Source: Campylobacterales bacterium (GTDB lineage Bacteria > Campylobacterota > Campylobacteria > Campylobacterales > QNZT01). From it: a stretch of DNA of 44,956 bases. The DNA is taken from assembly GCA_024278835.1 (NCBI GenBank), contig JAJRSK010000049.1, forward strand, positions 1-44,956. The letters are read 5' to 3'. A model generated the notes under the pieces. The model was not told where the DNA came from, made no database searches, and saw nothing but the letters and a program-made list of their open reading frames with translations. Shown in pieces: positions 27,215 to 35,761 of this stretch. The position numbers and the translations under genes are program-made. The stretch's first letter is position 1. Each line of letters opens with the position of its first letter.

Positions 27215-27543
27215 AAGAACAGCACTTCACCATAGAGGAGATAGAGGATATCATCAAAAGCGAACTTGGCGTACTGCTCTACTTTTCCACCCCCACCTGC
27301 AATGTTTGTCATGCCCTTAAACCCAAAATAATAGATGCGTTTAACGAAAATTTTCCAGAGATAAAACAGTACTTTATCGATGCCTCGATAAGCCCTGAAA
27401 TACCCGCTTCCTTACAGATATTTTCCGTGCCTACTATCGTGGTATATCTGGATGGAAAAGAGTTTGCAAGAGAGTCGCGTAACGTTTCAGTCGGAGAACT
27501 TGTCTCTAAAATCTCACGTCCTTATGAAATGATGACTTCGTGA
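27211..27543 (+). CDS. Thioredoxin-fold protein with CNVC site
   Basis: A 110-residue thioredoxin-like protein with Cys30 and Cys33 in STPTCNVCHALKP and the cis-proline Pro74 in FSVPTIVVYLDG. No signal peptide, so cytosolic. The CNVC dipeptide differs from the CGPC of classic thioredoxins, suggesting a different redox potential or partner. It overlaps both neighbours by 4 nt, the upstream Hsp20-like gene and the downstream unknown gene, so the three are co-translated. Confidence 0.85.
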   Translation: MKEQHFTIEEIEDIIKSELGVLLYFSTPTCNVCHALKPKIIDAFNENFPEIKQYFIDASISPEIPASLQIFSVPTIVVYLDGKEFARESRNVSVGELVSKISRPYEMMTS

Positions 27544-27914
27544 AGTACGACAAAGAAGAAAAACAAGGCAAGCATTTACGAATCATCTATACAAGAGCCT
27601 TAGAGCGTGGTCTCTCCAAATGTGTCTCCTACCTCATCAAAGATAAAAATGACTCCAAAGAGCGCTTTTTAGACTTTGTAGAGACTATCCGTCGCCCCAT
27701 CGAAAAAGCCCAAGTCGTCCCACTAGACAACGAATACTACAATGGACTACAAAAACTGATGGAATCTATCTTGACCCTAAAAGATAGGGAGTTTGACTAC
27801 GAAGAGACAGCCAGAGATATCGTACGCACCGCCAATGGATTACAAAAGATACAAAGACAGAGAAACACCAGAAGAGATAAACATAAAAAGAAGAAGTTTG
27901 ATGATGGGTATTAA
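27540..27914 (+). CDS. Conserved-looking hypothetical protein
   Basis: A 124-residue, highly charged, mostly helical soluble protein ending in a basic tail (RRDKHKKKKFDDGY). It starts with GTG overlapping the thioredoxin-like stop codon (GTGA). I recognise no family. Co-translation with a thioredoxin-fold gene suggests a related task, but nothing in the sequence defines it. Confidence 0.65.
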   Translation: MKYDKEEKQGKHLRIIYTRALERGLSKCVSYLIKDKNDSKERFLDFVETIRRPIEKAQVVPLDNEYYNGLQKLMESILTLKDREFDYEETARDIVRTANGLQKIQRQRNTRRDKHKKKKFDDGY

Positions 27915-27934
27915 CCCAAGCCCGAAGGCTTAGG
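27915..27934. terminator. Possible bidirectional hairpin between convergent genes
   Basis: AAGCC (27918-27922) and GGCTT (27927-27931) pair around the loop CGAA, extended by two further pairs past one mismatch. It fills the 21-nt gap between the plus-strand hypothetical gene and the minus-strand lipoprotein gene. There is no T-run of note. Confidence 0.35.
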
Positions 27935-27935
27935 A

Positions 27936-30269
27936 TTAGTTAGTAGGTCTTACACATCTTAGACCGATGTTGGAAGTAGTGATATTTAAATCTCCTATTT
28001 CACCTAGTTGAGAACCATTATATCGCGTATAAACCTCTTTTTCTGTCACTATTGTCCCATTCGCATCCCTTGTTCTAGCTAAAAGTTTTTTACAAGGGGC
28101 TTCATAACCTGGTAAGATATGTGCATCATTAGTAGTGCGTAAGATAAAATCAGAAACTTCTGCTGGCGTTGGATCTCTCCAATCAGTAAAGTTAGCATGA
28201 TCTAATGCTGCACAAAAAGTTTGAGAACTGTTATACTCTGCCGGCTTATCAAAATGAATCGCTAAACAAGCTAATTTACTTTTATTTGATTCATTAACCC
28301 ACATCAAGTTTTTACTTGTATCCACAATGACTCTATCTTTTGCCTCACCATTGAGCTCTTGGAGTTGAAAATCTCCTGTTGATGTATCCACAGGTCCTCG
28401 CACACAACGTCCTCCAGAAGGGGTTAAAGTAGAAGTCTCAATCATACCTGGTTGATTCATATTGTGCGTCCAAACGGCTTTTACAGTACCGTCACTCTCC
28501 ACACCAAGCGTTCTAGTGCATCCTTTTCTCGCCATACCTGGTGTTTTACCTTCTTGTTGCATCTGCACGGTATACTTACTAAGCTCTAATGGTGTTGGCA
28601 TACGCCAATCTGTGAAACCAGCATAGTTTGATCTTTTACAATAACCATCAAAACGTGTTCTTAACTCCTCAGCATTTGCAGCAGTCACCATAATGATACA
28701 TCCTCTGGTTGAACCACCGCCTGCTGGTTCATCGGTATCATCATTTGCCCATACTAAACCTGTTTGATGATTTATAACAACTGATTCATTCAAATCACCT
28801 AAATCTTTTACTTCTAAAGTGCTTTGAGGTGCTGAACCATTGACTTTTACTATTCTACTCGCCCTTGCAACATTACCAGCATCATCACTCGATGTATAAT
28901 ATACTGTATAATATCCGACTTTAGATATCTCTACATGACTACTATCAGTTACAACATCTTTTGCGCCCTCTACAATATCTTGTGCACTTACTCCTGGATC
29001 AGAAAAAGTACTTCCAACATTCATTTCAAGAGGATTATCACCACTTAGTATAATAATAGGTGCTTCCGTATCTACTTGTGAAGGATTATAAAAAGTATCA
29101 GTAAATTTGTCCAACTTACCTGCGGTAGGGATTCTTTGTGAAGAATCTGCTGGAAAAAATACACTAATTCCAAATGACTGAGCAAGATATCTTATATTTG
29201 CTTTGTCTATGGCTATCTCAAGTGTATTGTTTACATTTGTGTAAGTAATATCTTGCACCTTAACACCAGTATAATCTGTGGCATGTAAGAGATGATACAT
29301 ACCATCTGACTTGACCACATAATCAAAACTCTCTGCTGGCCATAAGCTTGGTTTCAGACCTGATAGATTGCTATCATCAGTATTGATAAAAAACTGTGCA
29401 TCTGTAATATTGTTATCTTTTTTTAAGAGTAGGTACAAGTTATTTGCATCTGAAGTAACAAATAATTGGCTCGTTCCATTAGTCGATAAAGGGCTGATAC
29501 CATCCCATTTTGTTGCTGCACCAGCGGGTTGTACTGTAAAACTTACACTATCGCTTTGCTCATTGCCATCGACATCTTTAATCACCAATGTAATTGTATG
29601 CGATCCTAAACCAAAATCTACTTTAGAAAAAGTAACCTCTGTACTTAATCTTTGTCCATTTTCACTCCATCTATAAGAGGCAATTTCCCCTCTTGTGATA
29701 GTACTAGATGCTCCCGAAAGAGTGATACTTTCACCCTGTTTAATTGATGCTGGAGATACTGTAGCTACAGCTGTCATAACGCCAATACTTTCATTTAAAT
29801 GTTCCTGTGCCGCTGCTATACTAATCGGACTTCCATCATAAGTAGGCACCGTGCGTAAAAGTGCATTTAATAAGGCAAAGTCTGTATCTGAAGTAGGAAT
29901 TTTACTCACCTTTTTTGCAACATCATCTGTAATTTGAATCAAATCACCTGCATTACCATTGTTATCTAATGTCATCAAAAATCTTGCAACCAAGGGATCA
30001 TTTTCTTGGATTGTCACACCACTATGAGTAAGCCTGTCTGCTGAAACAGTTTTGAATTGATGTGAGTTGATAGAAAAACTACAAGGTTTATTGAGTTCAA
30101 ACTTGAACATACCATTACTATCTGTTTTTCCGGTTTCACTACCACAGACGTATGAAGCACCTTGCACAAAAGAATCCTTATAGTATCCCACACCTGTTGT
30201 ACTAGAACCACCCCCACCACAACCAATCATAATCAATGGTAATACAAAACCAGCTATATATTTCTTCAT
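27936..30269 (-). CDS. Large modular lipoprotein with PKD, DUF5011-like and DUF1566 domains
   Basis: A 777-residue surface lipoprotein. Signal peptide with lipobox LIMIGC (Cys17) and a Gly/Ser linker; a small beta domain; a PKD-like domain near 165-248 (SGASSTITRGEIASYRWSENG); a carbohydrate-binding-like region near 250-395; an Ig-like DUF5011 domain near 400-480 (VGSTFSDPGVSAQD and GYYTVYYTSSDDAGN); and two DUF1566-type modules (about 490-630 and 640-777), each with TGLVWAND or KNLMWVNES and a DWRxPTPxE motif and paired Cys. This looks like an adhesin or surface-binding protein; no catalytic site is evident. It is single-gene, with GGAAAA before the ATG. Confidence 0.8.
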   Translation of the reverse strand: MKKYIAGFVLPLIMIGCGGGGSSTTGVGYYKDSFVQGASYVCGSETGKTDSNGMFKFELNKPCSFSINSHQFKTVSADRLTHSGVTIQENDPLVARFLMTLDNNGNAGDLIQITDDVAKKVSKIPTSDTDFALLNALLRTVPTYDGSPISIAAAQEHLNESIGVMTAVATVSPASIKQGESITLSGASSTITRGEIASYRWSENGQRLSTEVTFSKVDFGLGSHTITLVIKDVDGNEQSDSVSFTVQPAGAATKWDGISPLSTNGTSQLFVTSDANNLYLLLKKDNNITDAQFFINTDDSNLSGLKPSLWPAESFDYVVKSDGMYHLLHATDYTGVKVQDITYTNVNNTLEIAIDKANIRYLAQSFGISVFFPADSSQRIPTAGKLDKFTDTFYNPSQVDTEAPIIILSGDNPLEMNVGSTFSDPGVSAQDIVEGAKDVVTDSSHVEISKVGYYTVYYTSSDDAGNVARASRIVKVNGSAPQSTLEVKDLGDLNESVVINHQTGLVWANDDTDEPAGGGSTRGCIIMVTAANAEELRTRFDGYCKRSNYAGFTDWRMPTPLELSKYTVQMQQEGKTPGMARKGCTRTLGVESDGTVKAVWTHNMNQPGMIETSTLTPSGGRCVRGPVDTSTGDFQLQELNGEAKDRVIVDTSKNLMWVNESNKSKLACLAIHFDKPAEYNSSQTFCAALDHANFTDWRDPTPAEVSDFILRTTNDAHILPGYEAPCKKLLARTRDANGTIVTEKEVYTRYNGSQLGEIGDLNITTSNIGLRCVRPTN

Positions 30270-30395
30270 ATTTTTCCTTTTTTCTTTAATATACTCAATA
30301 TCTTTTTAACGATACTTGATATATCGACCACTTTTTAAAAAAGTTTAAATAATTTAATTTTTTATCTTTATTCATTATCATGATATACTTATTTT

Positions 30396-30455
30396 ATGAA
30401 AAAATTGATTTTAACACTTATGCTATTGGCTCCTACATGGGTTACAACCCCCTAG
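30396..30455 (+). CDS. Possible 19-residue leader or remnant of a secreted peptide
   Basis: ATG at 30396 to TAG at 30453-30455 encodes MKKLILTLMLLAPTWVTTP, which resembles a signal peptide that stops just after the hydrophobic core. No good ribosome site is seen. It may be chance or the leftover of a decayed secreted protein upstream of the small membrane gene. Confidence 0.25.
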   Translation: MKKLILTLMLLAPTWVTTP

Positions 30456-30477
30456 TAATGGTTAAATACTACCAATC

Positions 30478-30774
30478 ATGATAGAAAGATTCAGACGCGT
30501 TGCTGCCAATCCCGCTACCAAAGAAGTACTCAAGTCCCTCAAACCACAAAAAACTTTGTGGGGGATTTTTTCTGTTGTTTTGCTTTTTATTGTGCCTGAG
30601 ATAGTCGCTTTTATTTGGGGAGCCGAGATCACCACTTATTGTCAAAGCCATCTACAAGGAAATCTTACCTTTGAAGAAAAGGGATATTATCAAGGTTTAG
30701 AGTATTTGTTTGGTGAAGGTTCATGGATAAATCTACTCTTAGGGCTAGGACTTTTTATCTGGTTATTTTTTTAA
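30478..30774 (+). CDS. Small membrane protein of unknown function
   Basis: A 98-residue protein with two membrane helices (about 28-47 and 82-97) and an exposed middle segment containing TYCQSH and two similar YQGLEYLFGEG-type phrases. The ribosome site before the ATG is weak. A one-mismatch copy of the palindrome (AATCATGATA) covers the start codon. I recognise no family; it lies 47 bp before the aminotransferase gene. Confidence 0.55.
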   Translation: MIERFRRVAANPATKEVLKSLKPQKTLWGIFSVVLLFIVPEIVAFIWGAEITTYCQSHLQGNLTFEEKGYYQGLEYLFGEGSWINLLLGLGLFIWLFF

Positions 30775-30821
30775 CCTCATTTACACTATAATTACAAAAT
30801 TTTTATACAAAGAGGTACCCT

Positions 30822-31982
30822 ATGCTTTCAAAACGAATCCAGAGCTTATCACCATCACTAACTATCGCTATATCAACCCTTGCACAAGAGCTCAAAGCCG
30901 AGGGAAAAGATGTCATATCTTTCTCCGCCGGTGAGCCAGACTTTAACACACCACAAGTTATAAAAGATGCAGGTATCGCCGCTATCACTGCTGGATTTAC
31001 AAAATATACTGCTGTTCCCGGTATCATAGAACTCAGAGAAACTATCGCTGCTAAACTTAAAAGAGACAATGCTTTAGAGTATTCACCAGCAAATATTATC
31101 ACAAGCAATGGTGCAAAACAATCACTCTTTAACCTCTTTCAAGTAGCACTTGAAGAAGGTGATGAAGTCATCATCCCTGCGCCTTATTGGGTAACTTACC
31201 CTGAACTTGTTAAATACTCTGGTGCAACTTCAATCTTCATCGAGACAGAAGATATAGACAATTTTAAAATCACGGCTGAAAAACTCAAATCCGCAATCAC
31301 ACCTAAAACAAAGATGTTGATATTGACAACCCCTTCTAATCCAACAGGTTCACTTTACTCAAAAGAAGAGTTAAGCAAGTTAGGAGAAGTCCTCAAAGGA
31401 ACTGATATCTTGGTAGCTAGTGATGAAATGTATGAGAAACTTGTCTATGACGCTGCTTTTACAGCCCCTGCTAGTATCTCAGATGATATGTTTCAACGAA
31501 CCATTACCATCAATGGTCTCAGTAAAGCCGTTGCCATGACAGGATGGCGCTTTGGCTACCTCGCAACACCCAATAAAGAGCTAATATCTGCGATGAATAA
31601 ACTACAAAGTCAAAGTACTTCAAACATCTGTTCTATCACACAACACGCGGCTATAGCAGGACTTGATGGTTCTGCTGATGCCGATATCGAGATGATGCGA
31701 CAAGCGTTCAAAAAAAGAAGGGATTTAGCTGTAGAATTATTTAATGAGAGTGATAAACTCTCGGTTAACAAACCTGATGGGGCATTTTACCTCTTTGTCA
31801 ATATCAAAAAAGTGAGCAATGATTCTATGCAGTTCGCTAAAGACTTACTCTCCGAAAAGGGAGTAGCTGTCGTCCCTGGACTTGGATTTGGAACAGAAGG
31901 GTATTTTAGATTTTCTTTTGCAAGTGATGAAGAAACTATCAGAGAAGGGATTAAAAGAATTCGGGATTTTTGCGAAAAATAA
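30822..31982 (+). CDS. aspC: Aspectate-family (class I) aminotransferase, probable aspartate aminotransferase
   Basis: A 386-residue PLP enzyme of the aspartate aminotransferase Ib group. Visible are SFSAGEPDFNTP, the NPTG motif in TTPSNPTGSLY, SDEMYEKLVYD, TINGLSKAVAMTGWRFGY with the Schiff-base Lys near 233, and the substrate-binding Arg in GYFRFSFA. It interconverts aspartate and 2-oxoglutarate with oxaloacetate and glutamate; an alternative aromatic or prephenate activity cannot be excluded. AGAGG precedes the ATG. Confidence 0.9.
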   Translation: MLSKRIQSLSPSLTIAISTLAQELKAEGKDVISFSAGEPDFNTPQVIKDAGIAAITAGFTKYTAVPGIIELRETIAAKLKRDNALEYSPANIITSNGAKQSLFNLFQVALEEGDEVIIPAPYWVTYPELVKYSGATSIFIETEDIDNFKITAEKLKSAITPKTKMLILTTPSNPTGSLYSKEELSKLGEVLKGTDILVASDEMYEKLVYDAAFTAPASISDDMFQRTITINGLSKAVAMTGWRFGYLATPNKELISAMNKLQSQSTSNICSITQHAAIAGLDGSADADIEMMRQAFKKRRDLAVELFNESDKLSVNKPDGAFYLFVNIKKVSNDSMQFAKDLLSEKGVAVVPGLGFGTEGYFRFSFASDEETIREGIKRIRDFCEK

Positions 31983-31992
31983 CTACGCTATC

Positions 31993-32019
31993 ATGATATT
32001 GGCAAAGTGCCAATATCAT
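31993..32019 (+). terminator. Rho-independent terminator after the aminotransferase gene
   Basis: ATGATATTGGCA (31993-32004) and TGCCAATATCAT (32008-32019) form a perfect 12-bp stem with a three-base loop AAG, followed by CTTTTATCTT. The left arm overlaps the TATCATGATA copy at 31989-31998, so the palindrome is again part of a terminator. Confidence 0.8.
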
Positions 32020-32101
32020 CTTTTATCTTCTAAATAATTAAACCTTTTTAATATTTGTCCGATACTAGACTAAAGATTTAGACTAGGGATTTTAGAACAC
32101 T

Positions 32102-32641
32102 ATGAAGCAAAGAAGAGAATTTTTAAAAAAAAGTATCATATTAGGCACAGGACTCATGGTCAGTCCTTACGAACTCTTTGCGATGAAGATACCCACAGAT
32201 AAAACTATCAAACTTTACAATATCCACACACACGAACACTTAAGTGCGACTTATTGGGCAAAAGACCACTTTGTGGCAAGTGAGATGGAAAAAATCAACC
32301 ACTTTTTGCGAGATTTCCGCACAGGAGATGTCCAAAAGATGGATCCTGCACTTTTAGATCAACTCTATGCGATACAACTCATTCGTGATACCAACAAACC
32401 ATTTCAAGTGATATCAGGATATCGATCACCCAAAACAAATGCCATGCTGAATAAAACCACAGAAGGTGTTGCAAAAAACTCTTTTCATGTCAAGGCACAA
32501 GCCATAGATATCAACTTACCTGGCACGGAGTTAAGAGATTTAAAAAAGCTGGCACGATTTCTTCGACGTGGTGGTGTTGGCTACTACCCAAAGACTGGCT
32601 TTATGCACATCGATACGGGTCCTATACGTTACTGGAGTTAA
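32102..32641 (+). CDS. Tat-exported DUF882 / YcbK (MepK-like) peptidase
   Basis: A 179-residue protein with a twin-arginine signal (RREFLKK at 4-10, then a hydrophobic stretch) and the M15-like zinc peptidase motifs: His129 and Asp136 in SFHVKAQAIDI and His169 in FMHIDTGP, plus SGYRSPKTN. E. coli MepK of this family cleaves peptidoglycan cross-links. It is probably a periplasmic murein hydrolase. It stands alone. Confidence 0.87.
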   Translation: MKQRREFLKKSIILGTGLMVSPYELFAMKIPTDKTIKLYNIHTHEHLSATYWAKDHFVASEMEKINHFLRDFRTGDVQKMDPALLDQLYAIQLIRDTNKPFQVISGYRSPKTNAMLNKTTEGVAKNSFHVKAQAIDINLPGTELRDLKKLARFLRRGGVGYYPKTGFMHIDTGPIRYWS

Positions 32642-32733
32642 CACTTAATCAAATATAAAGTCTATTTACTATGGGTTAAAAATTATTTTACTTTTCTCTG
32701 ATATAATATTTCTAAAATAACATAGGAATTTAC

Positions 32734-33456
32734 ATGAGCAAAGTATTGGCACTCTTAGTAGCGATGCAACTTTTGGCATCAGCCCTGACACTACCGCGAG
32801 GCGTCTATAAAAATGCTTATATCACACCCGAAAGTGCCTATCCAATCTACAAACAAATGCGTGAGGCAAAAACACTTTTTTTAAAAGGCAATGTAAAAGA
32901 GGCTACTCCCATTTTTATAAAAGTACTCCTAAAATCAAAAAGATTAAAAACTGAGAAAAATATCGACCAATACGATTATCTCTACGCACATCATGGTATC
33001 TTAACAGCGCTAAAAATGGATGAAAAAAATGAAAAAGAGTATATCAAACTCTCAAAAAAGATACTCTCTTACTTAGATAAATCAACCAAACGAGGCATTT
33101 GGGAAGAAGGCGAATTAGGACAATTTCAGATGAAGATGTATAGAACTGTGGGGAACTCTCTCGCACTTTTACTCTACAAATCTTCTGAGAGAAAAGATAA
33201 GAAAAAAATGAAAGAAGCGCTCAAGTACATCAAAAAAGCAGAAAAATATATCCGATCAGATAAAGACTTTTATATCAAAGATACTAAAGAAAAAATCACC
33301 AATGCTATAGCAGGAAATTCCCCTTTGAAATCAGAAGAAAAGAAACTAAAAATTACAAAACGTATGAAAAGCAAAGATGAACTAAAAAAAGGGTTTCAAA
33401 ATAGCCTAAAAAGTGAAAGAATCACGAAAGATATGAAAAAAACATCCAAAATCTAA
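32734..33456 (+). CDS. Secreted Lys-rich hypothetical protein
   Basis: A 240-residue protein with a signal peptide (about 1-17, ending ASA), a helical middle reminiscent of TPR packing (MREAKTLFLKGNVKEATPIFIKVL) and a strongly basic C-terminal third. Function is not recognised. ATAGGAATTT precedes the ATG. It lies just upstream of rpsU, whose own promoter overlaps its 3' end region. Confidence 0.6.
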   Translation: MSKVLALLVAMQLLASALTLPRGVYKNAYITPESAYPIYKQMREAKTLFLKGNVKEATPIFIKVLLKSKRLKTEKNIDQYDYLYAHHGILTALKMDEKNEKEYIKLSKKILSYLDKSTKRGIWEEGELGQFQMKMYRTVGNSLALLLYKSSERKDKKKMKEALKYIKKAEKYIRSDKDFYIKDTKEKITNAIAGNSPLKSEEKKLKITKRMKSKDELKKGFQNSLKSERITKDMKKTSKI

Positions 33457-33463
33457 TATATTG

Positions 33464-33472
33464 TGGTATACT
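33464..33472 (+). promoter_or_regulatory. Likely extended -10 promoter of rpsU
   Basis: TGGTATACT contains TG-N plus a TATACT -10 hexamer at 33467-33472, 36 bp before the rpsU start. Campylobacterota sigma-70 promoters rely on an extended -10 and rarely show a -35 box; none is evident here. Confidence 0.5.
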
Positions 33473-33508
33473 CTCGTCTTAATTAAAAAAGAAAGTGGGT
33501 GATGTCCG

Positions 33509-33721
33509 ATGCCAGGCGTTATAGTAAAATCAAGCGAGTCTTTTGAAGAAGCGTATAGAAAATTCAAAAAACAAACTGATAGAAACTTAATCGTTACTGA
33601 AAAAAGAGCTAGAAAGTTCTATGAAACAGGAACAGATATAAGAAAAAAACAAAAAATCGCAGCTAAGAAAAAAATGCTTAAAAAGCTTTATATGCTTAGA
33701 AGATACGAGTCAAGACTGTAG
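33509..33721 (+). CDS. rpsU: 30S ribosomal protein S21
   Basis: A 70-residue basic protein. [20 protein letters not shown], then [15 protein letters not shown] and the [12 protein letters not shown] tail match S21. It is a small-subunit protein near the mRNA exit, important for initiation. A strong hairpin follows 12 bp after the stop codon, so it is likely monocistronic. Confidence 0.95.
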   Translation: MPGVIVKSSESFEEAYRKFKKQTDRNLIVTEKRARKFYETGTDIRKKQKIAAKKKMLKKLYMLRRYESRL

Positions 33722-33733
33722 TCTTGTCCTCCT

Positions 33734-33761
33734 ATTACAAGAGAGTCAACTCTCTTGTAAT
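33734..33761 (+). terminator. Terminator hairpin after rpsU
   Basis: ATTACAAGAGAGT (33734-33746) and its exact reverse complement (33749-33761) form a 13-bp stem with a two-base gap CA. The following sequence is TTAAACTATTC, so the T-run is weak. Confidence 0.7.
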
Positions 33762-33826
33762 TTAAACTATTCAACTCCCTTTAACAAAAATATCACTAAA
33801 ATCACTTATAACATAAAAGGTATTTG

Positions 33827-34234
33827 ATGGGAATTTTATCTATAACGACATTTTTTTGGATTTTACTTGCCTACACAGGAATTGTCTATTCAAACTATCT
33901 GCCAGGACCTTTTCAAAATCCTATCTTTGACTTTAATCATGTCCTCTATGTGCATAAGACACTATCTATCAGTATTGAAAATCTATTTATATTTATTGGA
34001 TTATTTTCTCTTCTTATTGAGATTTATAAAGCAGCCACTACAAAAAGCTTTAACTCACTAGAATCACTTTTCTCTATCATCATCGCGATAGTCTATCTGA
34101 TACTATTTATCACGACGCCATGGGCACACAATGTTACATTTTTATTTTTAACTTCTATGGCTTTTATCGATGGTTTAGGAGGATTTATCATAGAAATCAA
34201 TGCAGCACACAGGGATGTCATCTTTGGGAAGTGA
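33827..34234 (+). CDS. Four-helix membrane protein of unknown function
   Basis: About 135 residues with four hydrophobic segments (near 5-22, 45-65, 78-98 and 104-125). I chose the ATG at 33827, with AAAAGG 6 nt upstream, over the TTG one codon earlier. No family recognised. It ends 2 nt before the end of the convergent periplasmic-protein gene. Confidence 0.6.
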   Translation: MGILSITTFFWILLAYTGIVYSNYLPGPFQNPIFDFNHVLYVHKTLSISIENLFIFIGLFSLLIEIYKAATTKSFNSLESLFSIIIAIVYLILFITTPWAHNVTFLFLTSMAFIDGLGGFIIEINAAHRDVIFGK

Positions 34235-34236
34235 GG

Positions 34237-34722
34237 CTACTGTCTTATGATTTCAAAGTTTGTTAACTCTTCTGTGATACTCACAAACTCACCATTTTCA
34301 TCAAAAGAAATTTTGCCTTTACCATCTACATGGTTATTTTTGTAGTAGATAAATTCACAAGTTTTGTCTTTACAACTTAGTGTGATGTTTTTGATATCAC
34401 TTATCTCATAGCGTTTAAACTTTGGTCTCTCACTCAAACTTTGTGAAAATGCATACAGCATCATTTTTTTATCTTTTTTAAATTTTGATTTTTTGATTTT
34501 TGGCTTCTCTCCACCATAGTAAATAAGGTTATCTTTACCCAGCAAAAATCTAGCCACACGACTCGTCACTTTTGCTTTAAGATAGAGATCTTTTACCGTA
34601 GAGATATCTGTCACTTCACCCAGTGTCATACCTCTAAAATTGACATCATACCTTGCTGAGGAAGCAGCCAAAGAAGCATCTAATGTAAGTGCCATGACTA
34701 TCATGATAATTATTTTTCTCAT
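34237..34722 (-). CDS. Periplasmic hypothetical protein (weakly DUF3108-like)
   Basis: A 161-residue protein with a signal peptide (about 1-20, ending SLAAS) and a beta-rich mature part beginning ARYDVNFRGMTLGEV, which loosely recalls DUF3108 envelope proteins. Two Cys (LSCKDKTCEF) may form a disulfide. The signal peptide contains a TATCATGATA copy read IIIMIV, and another copy lies in the upstream region at 34746-34755. The DUF3108 suggestion is weak. Confidence 0.6.
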   Translation of the reverse strand: MRKIIIMIVMALTLDASLAASSARYDVNFRGMTLGEVTDISTVKDLYLKAKVTSRVARFLLGKDNLIYYGGEKPKIKKSKFKKDKKMMLYAFSQSLSERPKFKRYEISDIKNITLSCKDKTCEFIYYKNNHVDGKGKISFDENGEFVSITEELTNFEIIRQ

Positions 34723-34781
34723 CTGTTTTCCTTATCTTGTTATACTATCATGATAGAGGTTGATTGTGTATTATTTGTGAA

Positions 34782-35282
34782 CTAATAAAGCTTTCCATAT
34801 AAATCGATATGGGTGAGGTAAAGCCTAGTGTCAAACTCTAACTGATGGTAATCTGACTCCATATAAGTGCAGAGTTTATAAAAACTTCTATTGTGCTCTT
34901 TTTCTTTAAAGTGTGCCAACTCATGCACCACAATCATACGTAAAAATGCCTCTGGCATAGACTTGAAACTCGAGGCTACCCTTATCTCATTTTTGGCTTT
35001 TAACTTGCCCCCTTGTACACGTGAGATAAAGGTATGTGTACCAAGGGCATGATTGATGATATGTATCTTGCCATCATAAAGTACCTTACTCAAAGGAGGT
35101 GCCTTTTTCATATGTTGATTTTTCATTTCAATGGCGAAATCATATAATGCTTTATCAGTTTGCAAGCTATGTTTTTGAGAATATTTAGACAAAAGAAACG
35201 TACTTAATTTTTCATCTTTAATCAAGTCTTCTACTTGATTAAGGAGATGTTGAGGATAGTGGTTTAAGTACTTTAACTTCAC
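34782..35282 (-). CDS. YgjP-like (DUF45) zinc metallopeptidase
   Basis: A 166-residue protein with the zinc-binding HELAH (His120, Glu121, His124) and the third ligand likely His130 in KEKEHNRSFYKLC, the pattern of the YgjP/WLM family. A cytosolic peptidase role is inferred. It starts with GTG that shares one base with the exbD stop codon (TAGTG), so it belongs to the exbB-exbD transcription unit. This is an unusual neighbour for a TonB system. Confidence 0.85.
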   Translation of the reverse strand: MKLKYLNHYPQHLLNQVEDLIKDEKLSTFLLSKYSQKHSLQTDKALYDFAIEMKNQHMKKAPPLSKVLYDGKIHIINHALGTHTFISRVQGGKLKAKNEIRVASSFKSMPEAFLRMIVVHELAHFKEKEHNRSFYKLCTYMESDYHQLEFDTRLYLTHIDLYGKLY

Positions 35283-35668
35283 TACTTCTCTTTTTTATTT
35301 TCCAAAGCCAGATTATTTAAACCATGTTTATTCAACAAGTCCAACAACTTAACCACCCGTTCATAAGTCACATCTTTATCGATACGCACATTGATAGGTT
35401 TGAGTTTATCTTTAATCTCCACAAAAGAGGCATCAAGTGCTTCAAAGGTAAGAGTTTTTCCTTTCAATGCGACTTCATCCTTGGTCAACTCAATATTTAT
35501 TTCTTCTTTATTTATCTCTTGTGTCGCGCTATTGGCGTCAGGCAAAGTTAATAAAAGTGCCAACTCCTCTTTTTTAAAAGTAGAACTCACCATGAAAAAT
35601 ATCAATATCAAAAAAACGACATCAATCAAAGGCGTTAAATCAGGTGCGATGTGTTCACGGCGTTTCAT
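35282..35668 (-). CDS. exbD: ExbD/TolR biopolymer transport protein
   Basis: A 128-residue protein with a short cytoplasmic N-terminus, one membrane helix (about 12-30, LTPLIDVVFLILIFFMVSS) carrying the conserved Asp of the ExbD proton channel, and a periplasmic domain. With ExbB it energises TonB. The gene is preceded by AAAGGAG and by a structured repeat (35669-35740) that separates it from exbB. The last residues overlap the YgjP-like gene. Confidence 0.92.
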   Translation of the reverse strand: MKRREHIAPDLTPLIDVVFLILIFFMVSSTFKKEELALLLTLPDANSATQEINKEEINIELTKDEVALKGKTLTFEALDASFVEIKDKLKPINVRIDKDVTYERVVKLLDLLNKHGLNNLALENKKEK

Positions 35669-35740
35669 ATTAATGTCTCCTTTCTACTGGGCAAAGCCCA
35701 GCAGTAATTCCTATCACTGAAGCTTCGCCCTTGGCGAGAA
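35669..35740. repeat. Structured leader repeat between exbB and exbD
   Basis: Contains the hairpins CTGGGC-AAA-GCCCAG (35687-35692/35696-35701) and TCGCC-CTT-GGCGA (35725-35729/35733-35737) with a weak middle stem. The whole block aligns with 40528-40600, and stem pairs differ in a base-paired way. In exbD orientation it ends in the gene's own AAAGGAGACAT ribosome-site region. Confidence 0.65.
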
Positions 35741-35761
35741 TAATCACTCTGACACCATATA

